Shown here: positions 45,771 through 54,875 of the stretch, one piece after another
How positions within the stretch are numbered: position 1 is the first letter of the stretch
How the letters are laid out: the number at the start of each line of letters is the position of its first letter
From: Lysinibacillus telephonicus
GTDB lineage: Bacteria > Bacillota > Bacilli > Bacillales_A > Planococcaceae
Length of the DNA: 64,000 nt
Direction: 5' to 3'
Assembly: GCF_003966145.1 (NCBI RefSeq)
Contig: NZ_RXNR01000005.1
Location: 42,775-106,774 of the forward strand
Position numbers and translations under genes: made by a program
Notes under the pieces: model-generated
What the model was told of the DNA's origin: nothing
The model's database searches: none
The model's input: the letters and a program-made list of their open reading frames with translations, nothing else

Positions 45771-48431
45771 TTAAATTGATTTAACGTAATCATACACAGA
45801 AACAAGTGCTTCATCAAGTTTTGATGCGTCCTTCGCACCAGCCATCGCCATATCCGGACGACCGCCGCCTTTACCGCCGCAAGCTTCCGCTACTATTTTA
45901 ACGATGTTTCCTGCATGGAAGTTTCCACCAACTAAATCTTTTGTCACACCTGCACATAGCATAACTTTTTCACCATCAGTAGCCCCTAAAACGATTACCG
46001 CTTGTTGAAGTTTTTCCTTCAAATCATCCATCATTTGACGAAGTTGATTGTTATCTTTTGCTTCAACTTTTGTCGATAGCACTGTTACATCTCCGATTTT
46101 TTGGGCATTATCTAAAACAGCTCCAGCCTGTGCATTCGCAATTTTTTGTGATAATGATTCATTCTCACGTTGTTGTTCTTTTAGCTCATGTTGCAAGCTT
46201 TCAACTCGTGCCACTAAATCTTTTGGATTTGCTTTTAGCAATGCAGCAGTTTCCTCTAGAATGCGTTGTTCCTCTTTTACTGCTTCAAATGCGGCTTTGC
46301 CTGTAACTGCCTCAATACGACGAGTACCAGCACCAATACCACCTTCAGATACGATTTTAAATAAACCAATTTCTGAAGTTCGTTTTACATGAATACCACC
46401 ACAAAGTTCAACAGAGTAATCACTTACTTGTACAACTCGAACGATATCTCCGTATTTTTCACCGAATAGAGCCATTGCACCCATTGCTTTCGCTTCAGCT
46501 ATTGGCATTTCTTCAATCACTACTTCAATATCATCCCAAATTTTTTCGTTTACAATACGTTCAATTTGTTCTAATTCTTCTTTTGTTGCTGGACCAAAAT
46601 GAGAGAAGTCAAATCTTAAGCGATCTGGACCTACATATGAACCTGCTTGGTTTACATGCTCACCTAAAACATCTTTTAGTGCACGTTGCATAATATGTGT
46701 TGCCGTATGGTTTTTAACAATTAAGTTGCGCTCATCACGATCAACTGTAGCTGTCACAGAGTCATTTAAGTGCATTTCTCCAGACTCAACAATTACTGTA
46801 TGAAGTGATTGGCCATTTGGCGCTTTTTGAACATCTTTTACAGATGCTTTAAATGAATCATTGCCGATTGTCCCGTGGTCTGCCACTTGACCACCCATTT
46901 CAGCGTAGAAAGGAGTTTCTGCCAAGATGACAAGAACTTCATCACCTTCAGAAGCTACTTCAACATTTTGACCGTTAGCAACCATTGCTACAATAGTAGT
47001 TTCACTTTTTAGTGTGTCATAACCAACAAAATTAGATTCCACTTTTATGTTAGCTAAAACCTCTGATTGAACTTGCATTGAATCAACATCAGCTCGTGCA
47101 GCACGTGCTCTTTCACGTTGCTCTTCCATCGCTTTTTCAAAGCCTTCATGGTCAACTGTCATACCAGCTTCATTAGCATATTCCTCTGTTAACTCAATTG
47201 GGAAACCGTATGTGTCATATAGACGGAATGCATCGCTGCCTGGAATAACATTTAGACCAGCCGCTTTTTCTTTCTCAATTACTTCTGAAAGTATAGCTAA
47301 ACCTCCATCAAGCGTTTCATGGAATCGATTTTCCTCATTTTTAATTACACGCTGGATAAATTCCGTTTTTTCTTTTACTTCCGGATAGAAGTCTTGCATA
47401 ATTTCACCAACTGTAGGCACTAATTCAAACATGAATGGCTTTTCGATGCCGATTTGCTTTGCATAACGTACAGCACGGCGAAGCAAACGACGTAAAACGT
47501 ATCCGCGGCCTTCATTTGAAGGAAGTGCACCGTCACCAATTGCAAAAGCAACAGTACGAATATGGTCTGCAATAACTTTAAATGGTGTATTAATATCTTC
47601 CTCGCTGCCAAAAATCTCTTTTAAATCGATTTCGCCTGGACGTTTGTACGTGCGATTTGCAAATTCCTCAATCTTTTCGATAATTGGCATGAATAAGTCT
47701 GTATCAAAGTTAGTTGGAACGTTTTGTACAACAGATGCCATACGCTCTAATCCCATACCTGTATCAATATTTTGTTTTGGCAGAGGAGTGTAAGTTCCAT
47801 CCGGGTTGTGGTTAAATTGAGAAAATACTAAATTCCACACTTCTAAATAGCGTTCATTTTCGCCGCCTGGATATAATTCTGGATCATTTTCATCATTTCC
47901 ATATTCAGGACCTCGATCATAGAAAATTTCAGAGTTTGGACCAGATGGACCTTCTCCGATATCCCAGAAGTTTCCTTCGATGCGTATTAAACGTTCTTCA
48001 GGAATGCCAATTTCATTTTTCCAAATATCATATGCTTCTTGGTCTTCAGGATGAATTGTAATCGATAAAAGTTCAGGATTGAAGCCCATCCATTTTGGAT
48101 CCGTTAAAAACTCCCAAGCATAGTGAATAGCTTCTTTTTTAAAGTAATCTCCAATTGAGAAATTTCCTAACATTTCAAAGAAAGTGTGGTGACGCGCTGT
48201 TTTCCCTACGTTTTCAATGTCATTTGTACGAATTGATTTTTGTGCATTTGTAATTCGTGGGTTATCAGGAATTACACGACCATCAAAGTATTTTTTAAGC
48301 GTTGCTACACCTGAGTTAATCCAAAGCAATGATGGGTCATTAATTGGTACAAGCGGCGCTGATGGTTCTTGTGCATGTCCTTTTTCAATGAAAAATTCCA
48401 AATATTTACGGCGAATATCTGCTGCTTTCAT
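45771..48431 (-). CDS. alaS: Alanyl-tRNA synthetase
   Basis: AlaS charges tRNA-Ala and edits Ser/Gly mischarging. The 886-residue protein has the catalytic class II core (about 1-240, [35 protein letters not shown]), the tRNA-recognition domain, the editing domain with [19 protein letters not shown] and [13 protein letters not shown] zinc motifs, and the C-Ala domain ending with [27 protein letters not shown] precedes ATG 48431. Expression is controlled by a T-box leader and a consensus promoter upstream. Confidence 0.99.
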   Translation of the reverse strand: MKAADIRRKYLEFFIEKGHAQEPSAPLVPINDPSLLWINSGVATLKKYFDGRVIPDNPRITNAQKSIRTNDIENVGKTARHHTFFEMLGNFSIGDYFKKEAIHYAWEFLTDPKWMGFNPELLSITIHPEDQEAYDIWKNEIGIPEERLIRIEGNFWDIGEGPSGPNSEIFYDRGPEYGNDENDPELYPGGENERYLEVWNLVFSQFNHNPDGTYTPLPKQNIDTGMGLERMASVVQNVPTNFDTDLFMPIIEKIEEFANRTYKRPGEIDLKEIFGSEEDINTPFKVIADHIRTVAFAIGDGALPSNEGRGYVLRRLLRRAVRYAKQIGIEKPFMFELVPTVGEIMQDFYPEVKEKTEFIQRVIKNEENRFHETLDGGLAILSEVIEKEKAAGLNVIPGSDAFRLYDTYGFPIELTEEYANEAGMTVDHEGFEKAMEEQRERARAARADVDSMQVQSEVLANIKVESNFVGYDTLKSETTIVAMVANGQNVEVASEGDEVLVILAETPFYAEMGGQVADHGTIGNDSFKASVKDVQKAPNGQSLHTVIVESGEMHLNDSVTATVDRDERNLIVKNHTATHIMQRALKDVLGEHVNQAGSYVGPDRLRFDFSHFGPATKEELEQIERIVNEKIWDDIEVVIEEMPIAEAKAMGAMALFGEKYGDIVRVVQVSDYSVELCGGIHVKRTSEIGLFKIVSEGGIGAGTRRIEAVTGKAAFEAVKEEQRILEETAALLKANPKDLVARVESLQHELKEQQRENESLSQKIANAQAGAVLDNAQKIGDVTVLSTKVEAKDNNQLRQMMDDLKEKLQQAVIVLGATDGEKVMLCAGVTKDLVGGNFHAGNIVKIVAEACGGKGGGRPDMAMAGAKDASKLDEALVSVYDYVKSI

Positions 48432-48589
48432 TTTAAATTTCCTCCTAAAAAATAATTTGTTTTAAATGCTAATGATGAAATGCAACAAAGTACGTATTTG
48501 ACAATATGAGCTTTAATAAATTTAGCCAATACTATTAAAATCCCACACATCTTGTGAATTTCCGCGGAATCATTTTATCATAACAAAAT

Positions 48590-48920
48590 AAAAAGCCTTC
48601 ATCCCTAAAAGGGACGAAGACTATAGTTCGCGGTACCACCCTAATTTATAAGAAGGCTAAAATCAATCGCTTTTATTCTTCGTTGTTCCTCAAACTGGTC
48701 ACAACTTGACTGGCAAGCGATTTCTTTTCAGCATTAAAAGCTGAAATAAATAACCAAACTTATATCTCAAGCACTGTAACGTTAGTGAACGGCAGGGATT
48801 AGCTGCACTCTGGAGTAGCTTTCGGTTAATGCTTTACGTAAGATTCTTTCAGCCTTAGGAATCTCTTTCTAAACGAAAACAAAAACGTACTCTTTCCATC
48901 ATAGTTTTCATCATATTCTG
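48590..48920 (-). ncRNA. T-box leader (riboswitch) of alaS
   Basis: The minus strand carries the T-box sequence AGGGTGGTACCGCG (48629-48642), followed by a terminator hairpin AGTCTTCGTCCC/GGGATGAAGGCT (48594-48622) and a T run. Long upstream helices form stem I. Uncharged tRNA binding should favour the antiterminator and allow alaS transcription. The specifier codon was not assigned with certainty; a GCU/GCA/GCC codon is expected. Confidence 0.93.
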
Positions 48921-48926
48921 TTCTAA

Positions 48927-48955
48927 ATTATATGAAAATGAATTCAGTGTGTCAA
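48927..48955 (-). promoter_or_regulatory. Consensus sigma-A promoter of the alaS T-box transcript
   Basis: TTGACA (48950-48955), 17-base spacer, TATAAT (48927-48932): a perfect match. Transcription should start near 48920, at the 5' end of the T-box leader. Confidence 0.93.
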
Positions 48956-48966
48956 TTATAACTATA

Positions 48967-49761
48967 TTATTCATATCGATATAAATTCCAAAAGCCAATA
49001 TCTTCAAATCCTAGTCGTTTATAAATTTTCCCTGCTTCTGGATTATCATAAAACAAACATAATTCTTTTCCTTCAGCAAGCAAATCTTTGCATAATTTAA
49101 TCATACAATCAGTTGCTAAGCCTTTTCGTTTAAATTCCTCTTTTGTTGCTACAGCAACGACCATTGCAGAACGACTATTTTCAGCTGTTGTTGATGCTGT
49201 TGTTACCATCTCTCCATTTACACGAATAAAATAAGTTCTGCCCGTTTTCGTCTCCAAAATTCTTTTTTTTGATTCCATTGTAATTGTTGCAGTTTTAAAT
49301 TCTGGAACACTTTTTAAGAGCCTAACATTTTCTTCGATTTCATTTATAGTTAATTCTTCAACATGTTGAAGCTGTTCATCATTCTTATCTAAATTGAGCT
49401 TTTGGCATTTTGCATAATAAAAGGAATTTTCACTTCGAAGCTTTCTTTCTATATGAGGGGCAAGTTGCTCTACGATTTCTTTTAATCCAGATAATTCGCG
49501 CATACTTTGATCAGAATTTATAATATTTGCAAACTCTTCAACATCAAATTGTCCTTTTGCATAAGGAATATAATTGTTTTCAAATTTTAAAAGAACTGCT
49601 ATTAATTCACCTAAATCATTAAATTGCCCCCATAATGTCTGGAATTCAGCATCATAACCAAAGGCTTCTACATCCCCTATAATAAACAAATTTTCTGCTG
49701 CTTTTTTGTTAACGAGTTCCATTAATAACTCATGATCCTCTTTTGAAGGCTTCCTTATCAT
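48967..49761 (-). CDS. GNAT-family N-acetyltransferase, unknown substrate
   Basis: The 264-residue protein has a GNAT domain in its C-terminal half: TYFIRVNGEMVTTASTTAEN, SAMVVAVATKEEFKRKGLAT (acetyl-CoA loop RKGLA) and ELCLFYDNPEAGKIYKRLGF, a typical final GNAT strand/helix. The N-terminal half (RKPSKEDHELLMELVNKKAA) resembles the inserted, degenerate first GNAT part of two-part acetyltransferases. Substrate cannot be told. It lies just upstream of the alaS promoter on the same strand and is a single gene. Confidence 0.88.
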   Translation of the reverse strand: MIRKPSKEDHELLMELVNKKAAENLFIIGDVEAFGYDAEFQTLWGQFNDLGELIAVLLKFENNYIPYAKGQFDVEEFANIINSDQSMRELSGLKEIVEQLAPHIERKLRSENSFYYAKCQKLNLDKNDEQLQHVEELTINEIEENVRLLKSVPEFKTATITMESKKRILETKTGRTYFIRVNGEMVTTASTTAENSRSAMVVAVATKEEFKRKGLATDCMIKLCKDLLAEGKELCLFYDNPEAGKIYKRLGFEDIGFWNLYRYE

Positions 49762-49886
49762 CCATCCGCCTCCCCAACCGTTTTAAGTTAAATTATTAAG
49801 AAACTATCATAATTATTAAAGAGTTTCAACATTAGTATAATTACAAACTTCTAAACTAACCTTTGCAGAACATATACTAGTTCTGC

Positions 49887-50615
49887 ATGGAGGAATTTAT
49901 CGGACGAGGACAAGATTGGGGCGAGTACATAGTGGACATATTTTCAATGGAATTTTTCACCGCATTGCTTTCTATTATTCTTATTGACTTGGTTCTAGCA
50001 GGTGATAATGCTTTATTAATTGGACTAGTTGCAAAAAACCTGCCGAAAAAACAACAAAAAAAGGTAATTTTTTGGGGGACTTTTAGCGCCATATTTATTC
50101 GAATTGCTCTAACTTTAGTTGCCGTCAAATTACTTGAAATTGATGGTCTTCTTCTAATTGGCGGTGTGCTATTATTATATATTTCTTATAAGCTGCTACT
50201 TACAGAGGAAGAAATCAATGTAAAACCTAATAAGAAAAATTTTTGGGGAGCAATAGGTACTATTTTATTAGCTGATTTATTAATGGGGATTGATAACATT
50301 ATTGCAGTAGCTGGTGCTGCGCACGGAAATTTTCTACTTGTTGCAATTGGATTGCTGATTTCAATTCCTATTGTTGTTTGGGGTAGTACACTTGTAACAA
50401 AATTGATGGAGGATTTTCCAATTATAATTGTCCTAGGTGCAGCAGTTTTAGCGTGGACATCTTCAAAAATGATTGTTCATGATGCATATGTTTCCCCTTT
50501 CTTCCATTCACAAAATGCAATATATAAATTTGAAGCCATTGTAGTTATTACAGTAATTTCAATTGGATTAATGGTTAAATATTTTATAAGAAAACGAGAA
50601 GTCGCTCCGAAATAG
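49887..50615 (+). CDS. TerC/YjbE-family integral membrane protein
   Basis: This protein of up to 242 residues has seven or so transmembrane helices with the family acidic motifs LIDLVLAGDNALLIGLVA and LLADLLMGIDNIIAVAGAA. TerC-family proteins (YceF, YkoY, YjbE in B. subtilis) are linked to manganese export and metal loading of secreted proteins. The start is unclear: ATG 49887 has no ribosome site, and GTG 49932 (VDIFSMEFF) begins where homologues usually start. A GCAGAAC/GTTCTGC hairpin lies just before ATG 49887. No yybP-ykoY manganese riboswitch is recognised upstream. Confidence 0.88.
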   Translation: MEEFIGRGQDWGEYIVDIFSMEFFTALLSIILIDLVLAGDNALLIGLVAKNLPKKQQKKVIFWGTFSAIFIRIALTLVAVKLLEIDGLLLIGGVLLLYISYKLLLTEEEINVKPNKKNFWGAIGTILLADLLMGIDNIIAVAGAAHGNFLLVAIGLLISIPIVVWGSTLVTKLMEDFPIIIVLGAAVLAWTSSKMIVHDAYVSPFFHSQNAIYKFEAIVVITVISIGLMVKYFIRKREVAPK

Positions 50616-50624
50616 GAGCGGCTT

Positions 50625-51779
50625 TTAATATTGATACACTTTTCTTGAAAGAAGGGTAATAATAATTGCCGGAATTGTAAAAACAGTCATTCCTAAAAAC
50701 GCTAGGCCTGGAGTTATATAATATAAATATCCTCCAAACAATGTTAATAAAGCAGCACTTAAACTCATAGCCAATGCAGAATATAACCCTTGTGCGTTGG
50801 AAAGCTGTTGCTTTGGTAAATTATTTGTAATGTATTGGACAAATGCATAATGAGCCATTGCAAAACCTAGAGAATGCAAACTTTGCGATAAAATAAATAC
50901 CCAAACATTAGGAATTGCAAATATCATTATCCATCTTAAAGTAGAACCAACTGCTGCTATGAGCAACAAAGTAGAAGTCTTCCACTTTGAAAAAAGATAA
51001 TCGACTTTTAAAAAGAAGAGAATTTCAAATAATACTGCAACGTTCAAAATAATTCCAATATAAAAGGTATTCACTTCTAAATATTGCTGTAAGTATATGT
51101 AGCTGTAATTGTAATAGGATGCATGAGCACCTTGTAATAAAATTACAATAACCATAACAACCGGGAATCCTTTTATTTTCCATAAACTTCTCATTGAGAA
51201 GGATTGACTGCGATCTACTGCTGTTGGTTTTACAGATAATACATCAGGTGCAGGCATAAATTGAAGAATTAACATAATAGCTAAATACACAATCATGCAC
51301 CATAAAATCGCCTTTTCCCCAACATATCCAATAATTATACTAAGGATAAATACAGAAATTACAAAACTAATAGAACCGTAAGATCGGCTTTTCCCGTAAT
51401 GAATGCGTGTTTGTTGTACAAGTGTAGAAGCACTGCTTTCAATCGCTGGTAAAAGCGAAGGATAAAATAGACTGAAAATCATAGTGATAATAAATAAAGC
51501 TGTAAAAGAATTAAACGGGATGTAAAAAAAAGCAGCAAGCAACGAACTAGTCACTAAAAACTGGGATAACTTTTTATTACTTAAGTATTTAGATGCAAAT
51601 GGGAATATGAACATTGTAGATAATGCTCTCGATACTAACCCAAATCCCATAATAAAGCTAACTTCCTGTACAGATAATCCTTTAGCTTCTGTTAGCCAGC
51701 CTGACCAATATTGAAGATATACTCCCCAAGTAAAGAAAAATATAAAGAAATTTTGAGACAGCCATCGTTGATTGTTCAT
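50625..51779 (-). CDS. MFS transporter of the HcaT/nucleoside-symporter-like type
   Basis: The 384-residue protein begins MNNQRWLSQNFFIFFFTWGV and has about twelve transmembrane helices in two halves, with LSVQEVSFIMGFGLVSRAL, PAIESSASTLVQQTRIHYGK, SRSYGSISFVISVFI and later LHSLGFAMAHYAFVQYI. These features recall the MFS_1-like group that includes HcaT and nucleoside symporters. The substrate is unknown. I choose ATG 51779 with GGAGG twelve bases upstream. It lies divergent from a Crp/Fnr regulator, with a palindromic site in the shared gap, so that regulator may control it. Confidence 0.88.
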   Translation of the reverse strand: MNNQRWLSQNFFIFFFTWGVYLQYWSGWLTEAKGLSVQEVSFIMGFGLVSRALSTMFIFPFASKYLSNKKLSQFLVTSSLLAAFFYIPFNSFTALFIITMIFSLFYPSLLPAIESSASTLVQQTRIHYGKSRSYGSISFVISVFILSIIIGYVGEKAILWCMIVYLAIMLILQFMPAPDVLSVKPTAVDRSQSFSMRSLWKIKGFPVVMVIVILLQGAHASYYNYSYIYLQQYLEVNTFYIGIILNVAVLFEILFFLKVDYLFSKWKTSTLLLIAAVGSTLRWIMIFAIPNVWVFILSQSLHSLGFAMAHYAFVQYITNNLPKQQLSNAQGLYSALAMSLSAALLTLFGGYLYYITPGLAFLGMTVFTIPAIIITLLSRKVYQY

Positions 51780-51835
51780 CGTGTACTTAAACCTCCAATC
51801 TATATTGAATGATAGCATCAAGTCATTTAAAATAA

Positions 51836-51851
51836 TGTGAGATATCTCATA
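51836..51851. promoter_or_regulatory. Crp/Fnr-type palindromic operator candidate
   Basis: TGTGA-GATATC-TCATA contains the perfect 12-base palindrome TGAGATATCTCA and is close to the TGTGA-N6-TCACA consensus. It lies in the gap shared by the MFS gene and the divergent Crp/Fnr gene, just upstream of a TATAAT at 51879-51884. Confidence 0.6.
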
Positions 51852-51951
51852 TTTTTCTTTCGGAAACTAAAATCTTTTTATAATATGGATACATTAACAT
51901 GCGAAACTTCACCCATGTAAAAATTTGAATCTTTTGATTGGAGGACTTATT

Positions 51952-52617
51952 TTGCAGTTATTAATGGGTAAAAAAAAAGAAGATTATATTAAAAAATATT
52001 CCTTTCAAAATTTCTTCTCCTTTGATATAACTCCATACATCCAAGTGTGTGAATTTGAAAAAGGTGAATTTATTTTTCATGAGGGTTCTCTACCAGAATG
52101 TCTTTATTACATGGTAGAAGGAAAAGCAAAGCTATATGTATCTCATCAAAATGGAAAAATATCGTTGATTAATTTCATAACTTCACCTAGTTTCATGGGC
52201 GAAATTGAATTATTAAATGCTCAAAAATATACAAGGGGCATTCAAACGGTGACAAAAACCATTTGTTTTTCATTGCCTTATCATGAATGTAAACAAAAAT
52301 TATTAGCCGATTCAGTATTTTTGCGTGAACTTTGTTTATTTTTAGGAAATAAAATGGCAAGAACAACAACTAGATTTAGTCAAACTCAAGCATACCCACT
52401 TGAAAACCGATTAGCGGCGTTTATTTTAATGTCCTCCGATGAAAACTTTTATAAGGAAAAACATACTGAAATAAGCGAATATTTAGGGGTTTCCTATCGT
52501 CATTTACTCTATACCTTTTCCCAATTTTGCCAGTCAAAAATAATAAAAAAGAGTGGCAAAGGCTACGAAATTATTAATAAAAAAAAGCTTCAGGAACTTG
52601 CTCGAGAAGTCTATTAA
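51952..52617 (+). CDS. Crp/Fnr-family transcriptional regulator (YeiL-like)
   Basis: The 221-residue protein has an N-terminal cyclic-nucleotide-binding-like barrel (CEFEKGEFIFHEGSLPECLY, SFMGEIELLNAQKYTRG) and a C-terminal HTH (RLAAFILMSSDENFY, ISEYLGVSYRHLLYTFSQF). The barrel lacks the clear cAMP-binding RxS pattern of E. coli Crp, so its signal is unknown. The start is TTG 51952, seven bases after GGAGG at 51940-51944; longer frames include that site. It is divergent from the MFS gene, and a palindrome in the gap fits autoregulation and control of the transporter. Confidence 0.9.
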   Translation: MQLLMGKKKEDYIKKYSFQNFFSFDITPYIQVCEFEKGEFIFHEGSLPECLYYMVEGKAKLYVSHQNGKISLINFITSPSFMGEIELLNAQKYTRGIQTVTKTICFSLPYHECKQKLLADSVFLRELCLFLGNKMARTTTRFSQTQAYPLENRLAAFILMSSDENFYKEKHTEISEYLGVSYRHLLYTFSQFCQSKIIKKSGKGYEIINKKKLQELAREVY

Positions 52618-52623
52618 TACTAT

Positions 52624-52668
52624 AAAAAAGGGTAATCCAGAAGTTTGGGATTCTGGATTACCTTTTTT
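52624..52668. terminator. Bidirectional terminator between the Crp/Fnr gene and spo0M
   Basis: GGTAATCCAGAA pairs with TTCTGGATTACC around an 8-base loop; AAAAAA and TTTTTT flank it. Confidence 0.92.
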
Positions 52669-52682
52669 AGTTATCTCTATTG

Positions 52683-53453
52683 TTAAGCATACTTTGCTAT
52701 TGTTTGTTTTAATATATCACCTAAATTATGTAGATCCTGTTGTGTAATCGTCATTCTCACATGTGTTTCGTCTGCATCCAATGCTTCAGCTAAAAAGCCC
52801 CCAAATCCTCTAGCTTTACGGTCTACTTGCATTAAAATTTCTGCAGAACTTTCCGTTTGTGAAAGAAATACAATTTCTAATTCATCTAGTTTCCCTCTAA
52901 ACATTCCACCTACAGGAACAAATTCAAATTCTTGAAGGAATGGGTAACGGCTTCTATATTTATATGACGCTTGCTCGCACTCTGCTTTACGTAGTCTAAA
53001 TCCAATTTGTTGAACCTCTTCAAGGATTCGAGAAGCAAGCTGTGATGGGCGGATTTCAATATAGTCACGATCCTGAGCGTCTACCCCACTTCGAATGTCC
53101 AGCTCTGTTGCAACCCATACTTCCGTTTTCCCTACAGTAATTGGAACATCAAATGGTAAATTAAACGTAAAAGGTACAATTTTTGTTTCATTCGCCTGAA
53201 TTACGAAAGGATCACTTACTCTAAATTGTTGAACAGGCGCCTTTGCAGTATATTTATTGTCATCTACTTCTTTTATATATGTTGTATATAACGTTAGGTA
53301 AATGGCATCAATTTGTTGTTCTATGTTCCCTCCGTAAATTTCAACCTCTCCACGAATTGTTTCACCAGCTACAAACGAAGATTTTTCTAATTTTGTATCA
53401 ACTCTTGCTGCTCCGACACCAATACTTGCCAACATCTTATTAAAAAAAGACAT
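52683..53453 (-). CDS. spo0M: Sporulation-control protein Spo0M
   Basis: The 256-residue protein has an arrestin-like N-terminal half (SFVAGETIRGEVEIYGGNIE, FTFNLPFDVPITVGKTEVWV) and a Spo0M C-terminal half (FEFVPVGGMFRGKLDELEIV, LDADETHVRMTITQQDL). In B. subtilis Spo0M affects early sporulation and cell division. It lies convergent with the Crp/Fnr gene. Length is normal. The start at ATG 53453 (MSFFNKMLASIGVGAARVD) matches the family, and GGAGG lies eight bases upstream. Confidence 0.95.
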   Translation of the reverse strand: MSFFNKMLASIGVGAARVDTKLEKSSFVAGETIRGEVEIYGGNIEQQIDAIYLTLYTTYIKEVDDNKYTAKAPVQQFRVSDPFVIQANETKIVPFTFNLPFDVPITVGKTEVWVATELDIRSGVDAQDRDYIEIRPSQLASRILEEVQQIGFRLRKAECEQASYKYRSRYPFLQEFEFVPVGGMFRGKLDELEIVFLSQTESSAEILMQVDRKARGFGGFLAEALDADETHVRMTITQQDLHNLGDILKQTIAKYA

Positions 53454-53515
53454 AGTAAAACCTCCAAAAAATTATTTTCTTCTTTTTACGAATCTACAAT
53501 AGAAAAAGTTTCAAA

Positions 53516-53944
53516 TTATTGGGAGGGATATAAATTTTGTAAAAACTTTATGGATTGTTGAATTAATTCTTTTAATACTTCCTCATCGATATCTGCTAGC
53601 TTGTTGATATAGACGCAAGCCTTTCCTTTTGTATGCTTGCCAAATCGTTCAAGTATTTTATCGCGTTCAGGATCACCTGTAGCAAAATATAAACTTATTT
53701 TTGCTTTTCTAGGTGAAAATCCTACTAATGGTGCATCACCTTCATGCCCTGTTTCGTATTTATAATGATATGAGCCATATCCAATAATACTCGGCCCCCA
53801 CATTTTTGGTTGAAAGCCTGAAGCATCTTCAAATATTTTTAACAACTTATAAGCGTCATCTCGTTTTTTCGGACTTTCTACTGCTTCAATAAATTCTATT
53901 ACACTGTTATCCGTTTCTTTTGTCTTCTGTTCATATTTTGCCAA
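53516..53944 (-). CDS. DUF1801-family protein (YdhG-like)
   Basis: The 142-residue protein begins MAKYEQKTKETDNSVIEFIE and has KRDDAYKLLKIFEDASGFQP, KMWGPSIIGYGSYHYKYETG and FSPRKAKISLYFATGD, the DUF1801 core also found in YdhG/iron-binding-like proteins. Function is not established. It lies 69 bases downstream of a SIMPL-domain gene, with a terminator in between. GGAGAATG precedes ATG 53944. Confidence 0.9.
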   Translation of the reverse strand: MAKYEQKTKETDNSVIEFIEAVESPKKRDDAYKLLKIFEDASGFQPKMWGPSIIGYGSYHYKYETGHEGDAPLVGFSPRKAKISLYFATGDPERDKILERFGKHTKGKACVYINKLADIDEEVLKELIQQSIKFLQNLYPSQ

Positions 53945-53979
53945 TTGTTCATTCTCCTTTTATAGATGAATAAGAAAAA

Positions 53980-54003
53980 GGAGAACTTTACTTATGGTTC
54001 TCC
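53980..54003 (-). terminator. Terminator of the SIMPL-domain gene
   Basis: GGAGAAC pairs with GTTCTCC around a 10-base loop; TTTTTCTTATTC follows on the minus strand. Confidence 0.75.
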
Positions 54004-54013
54004 TAAAATTTAT

Positions 54014-54685
54014 TTAATATTGATACTTCACTCTAATCGCTGCGTCAATCGTAATTATACCTGGTTCAATTGGTGTTCTAACTGCTTGTTCAGTCATTGC
54101 TACGGTTCTATATAATATGGGTCTTCCTGCACTTTCTTCCACAATCTCAATTGGCTGCGGCATATAGGGCAGCTGTAAGGATACTGCAATCGCCTGCACC
54201 TTGCTGTTGGCATTCTGAAAAGCTAGCTGAAGTGCTTGATTTTGATAAATTTCTTCATTGTCTAATTTAAATTCAAGTTGGGAAATGCGGTTCGCTCCAC
54301 TTCTCAATGCGGTATCAATAACCAATCCTACTTCATTAATATTTCGAATCTTTACTGTAAGACTGTTTGTCACTTCATAGCCTCTAAAAACTTGCCGTCC
54401 CTCTATATAATCGTAACTTGGGAATACATTATAAAATGCAGTCTGAATATCTTCACGCGGTATATTCAATGCTAAAAGTGATTGTATAACTTGATTCATC
54501 TTCACTGCATTTTCTCTTTGAGCTTCTGTCACTTCATCCGCTTCTGTACTTACCTCTATTTGAACCTCCGCAAAATTTGGCTGTACTTCAATTTGTCCAT
54601 TACCTATAACAGTAATGGTACGTGCTTGTCGGACAGTTTGTTGAAAGACGTTCGAATTAACCAACTGATTCCACCTTCCACTCAT
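54014..54685 (-). CDS. SIMPL-domain protein (DUF541)
   Basis: The 223-residue protein has the SIMPL/DUF541 pattern: ARTITVIGNGQIEVQPNFAE, VQIEVSTEADEVTEAQRENA, FRGYEVTNSLTVKIRNINEV, ALRSGANRISQLEFKLDN and ALQLAFQNANSKVQAIAVSL. No signal peptide is visible, so this copy is probably cytoplasmic or exported by another route. Related proteins include E. coli YggE and mammalian SIMPL; the molecular role is not known. GGAAGGTGG-like site precedes ATG 54685. Confidence 0.9.
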   Translation of the reverse strand: MSGRWNQLVNSNVFQQTVRQARTITVIGNGQIEVQPNFAEVQIEVSTEADEVTEAQRENAVKMNQVIQSLLALNIPREDIQTAFYNVFPSYDYIEGRQVFRGYEVTNSLTVKIRNINEVGLVIDTALRSGANRISQLEFKLDNEEIYQNQALQLAFQNANSKVQAIAVSLQLPYMPQPIEIVEESAGRPILYRTVAMTEQAVRTPIEPGIITIDAAIRVKYQY

Positions 54686-54875
54686 TTAATCATGTTACTA
54701 TATGCATATTAGGCGGAAAATTTGTCACTTTACAGAAACGTCTAGACATTCAACTAAAACTTCCATAAAACATCAAATTGATCTTAAGCAGTTTGTCCTT
54801 TGAACATTAAAAATGGTATAAGTTTTGACCGTCAAAGCCCATTTCATTAGCATTGAAATTAATATATTCTTTATT

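Noticed and set aside
49760..49886. yybP-ykoY manganese riboswitch before the TerC-family gene
   Set aside because: The conserved core sequences of that riboswitch were not found in the 125-bp leader.
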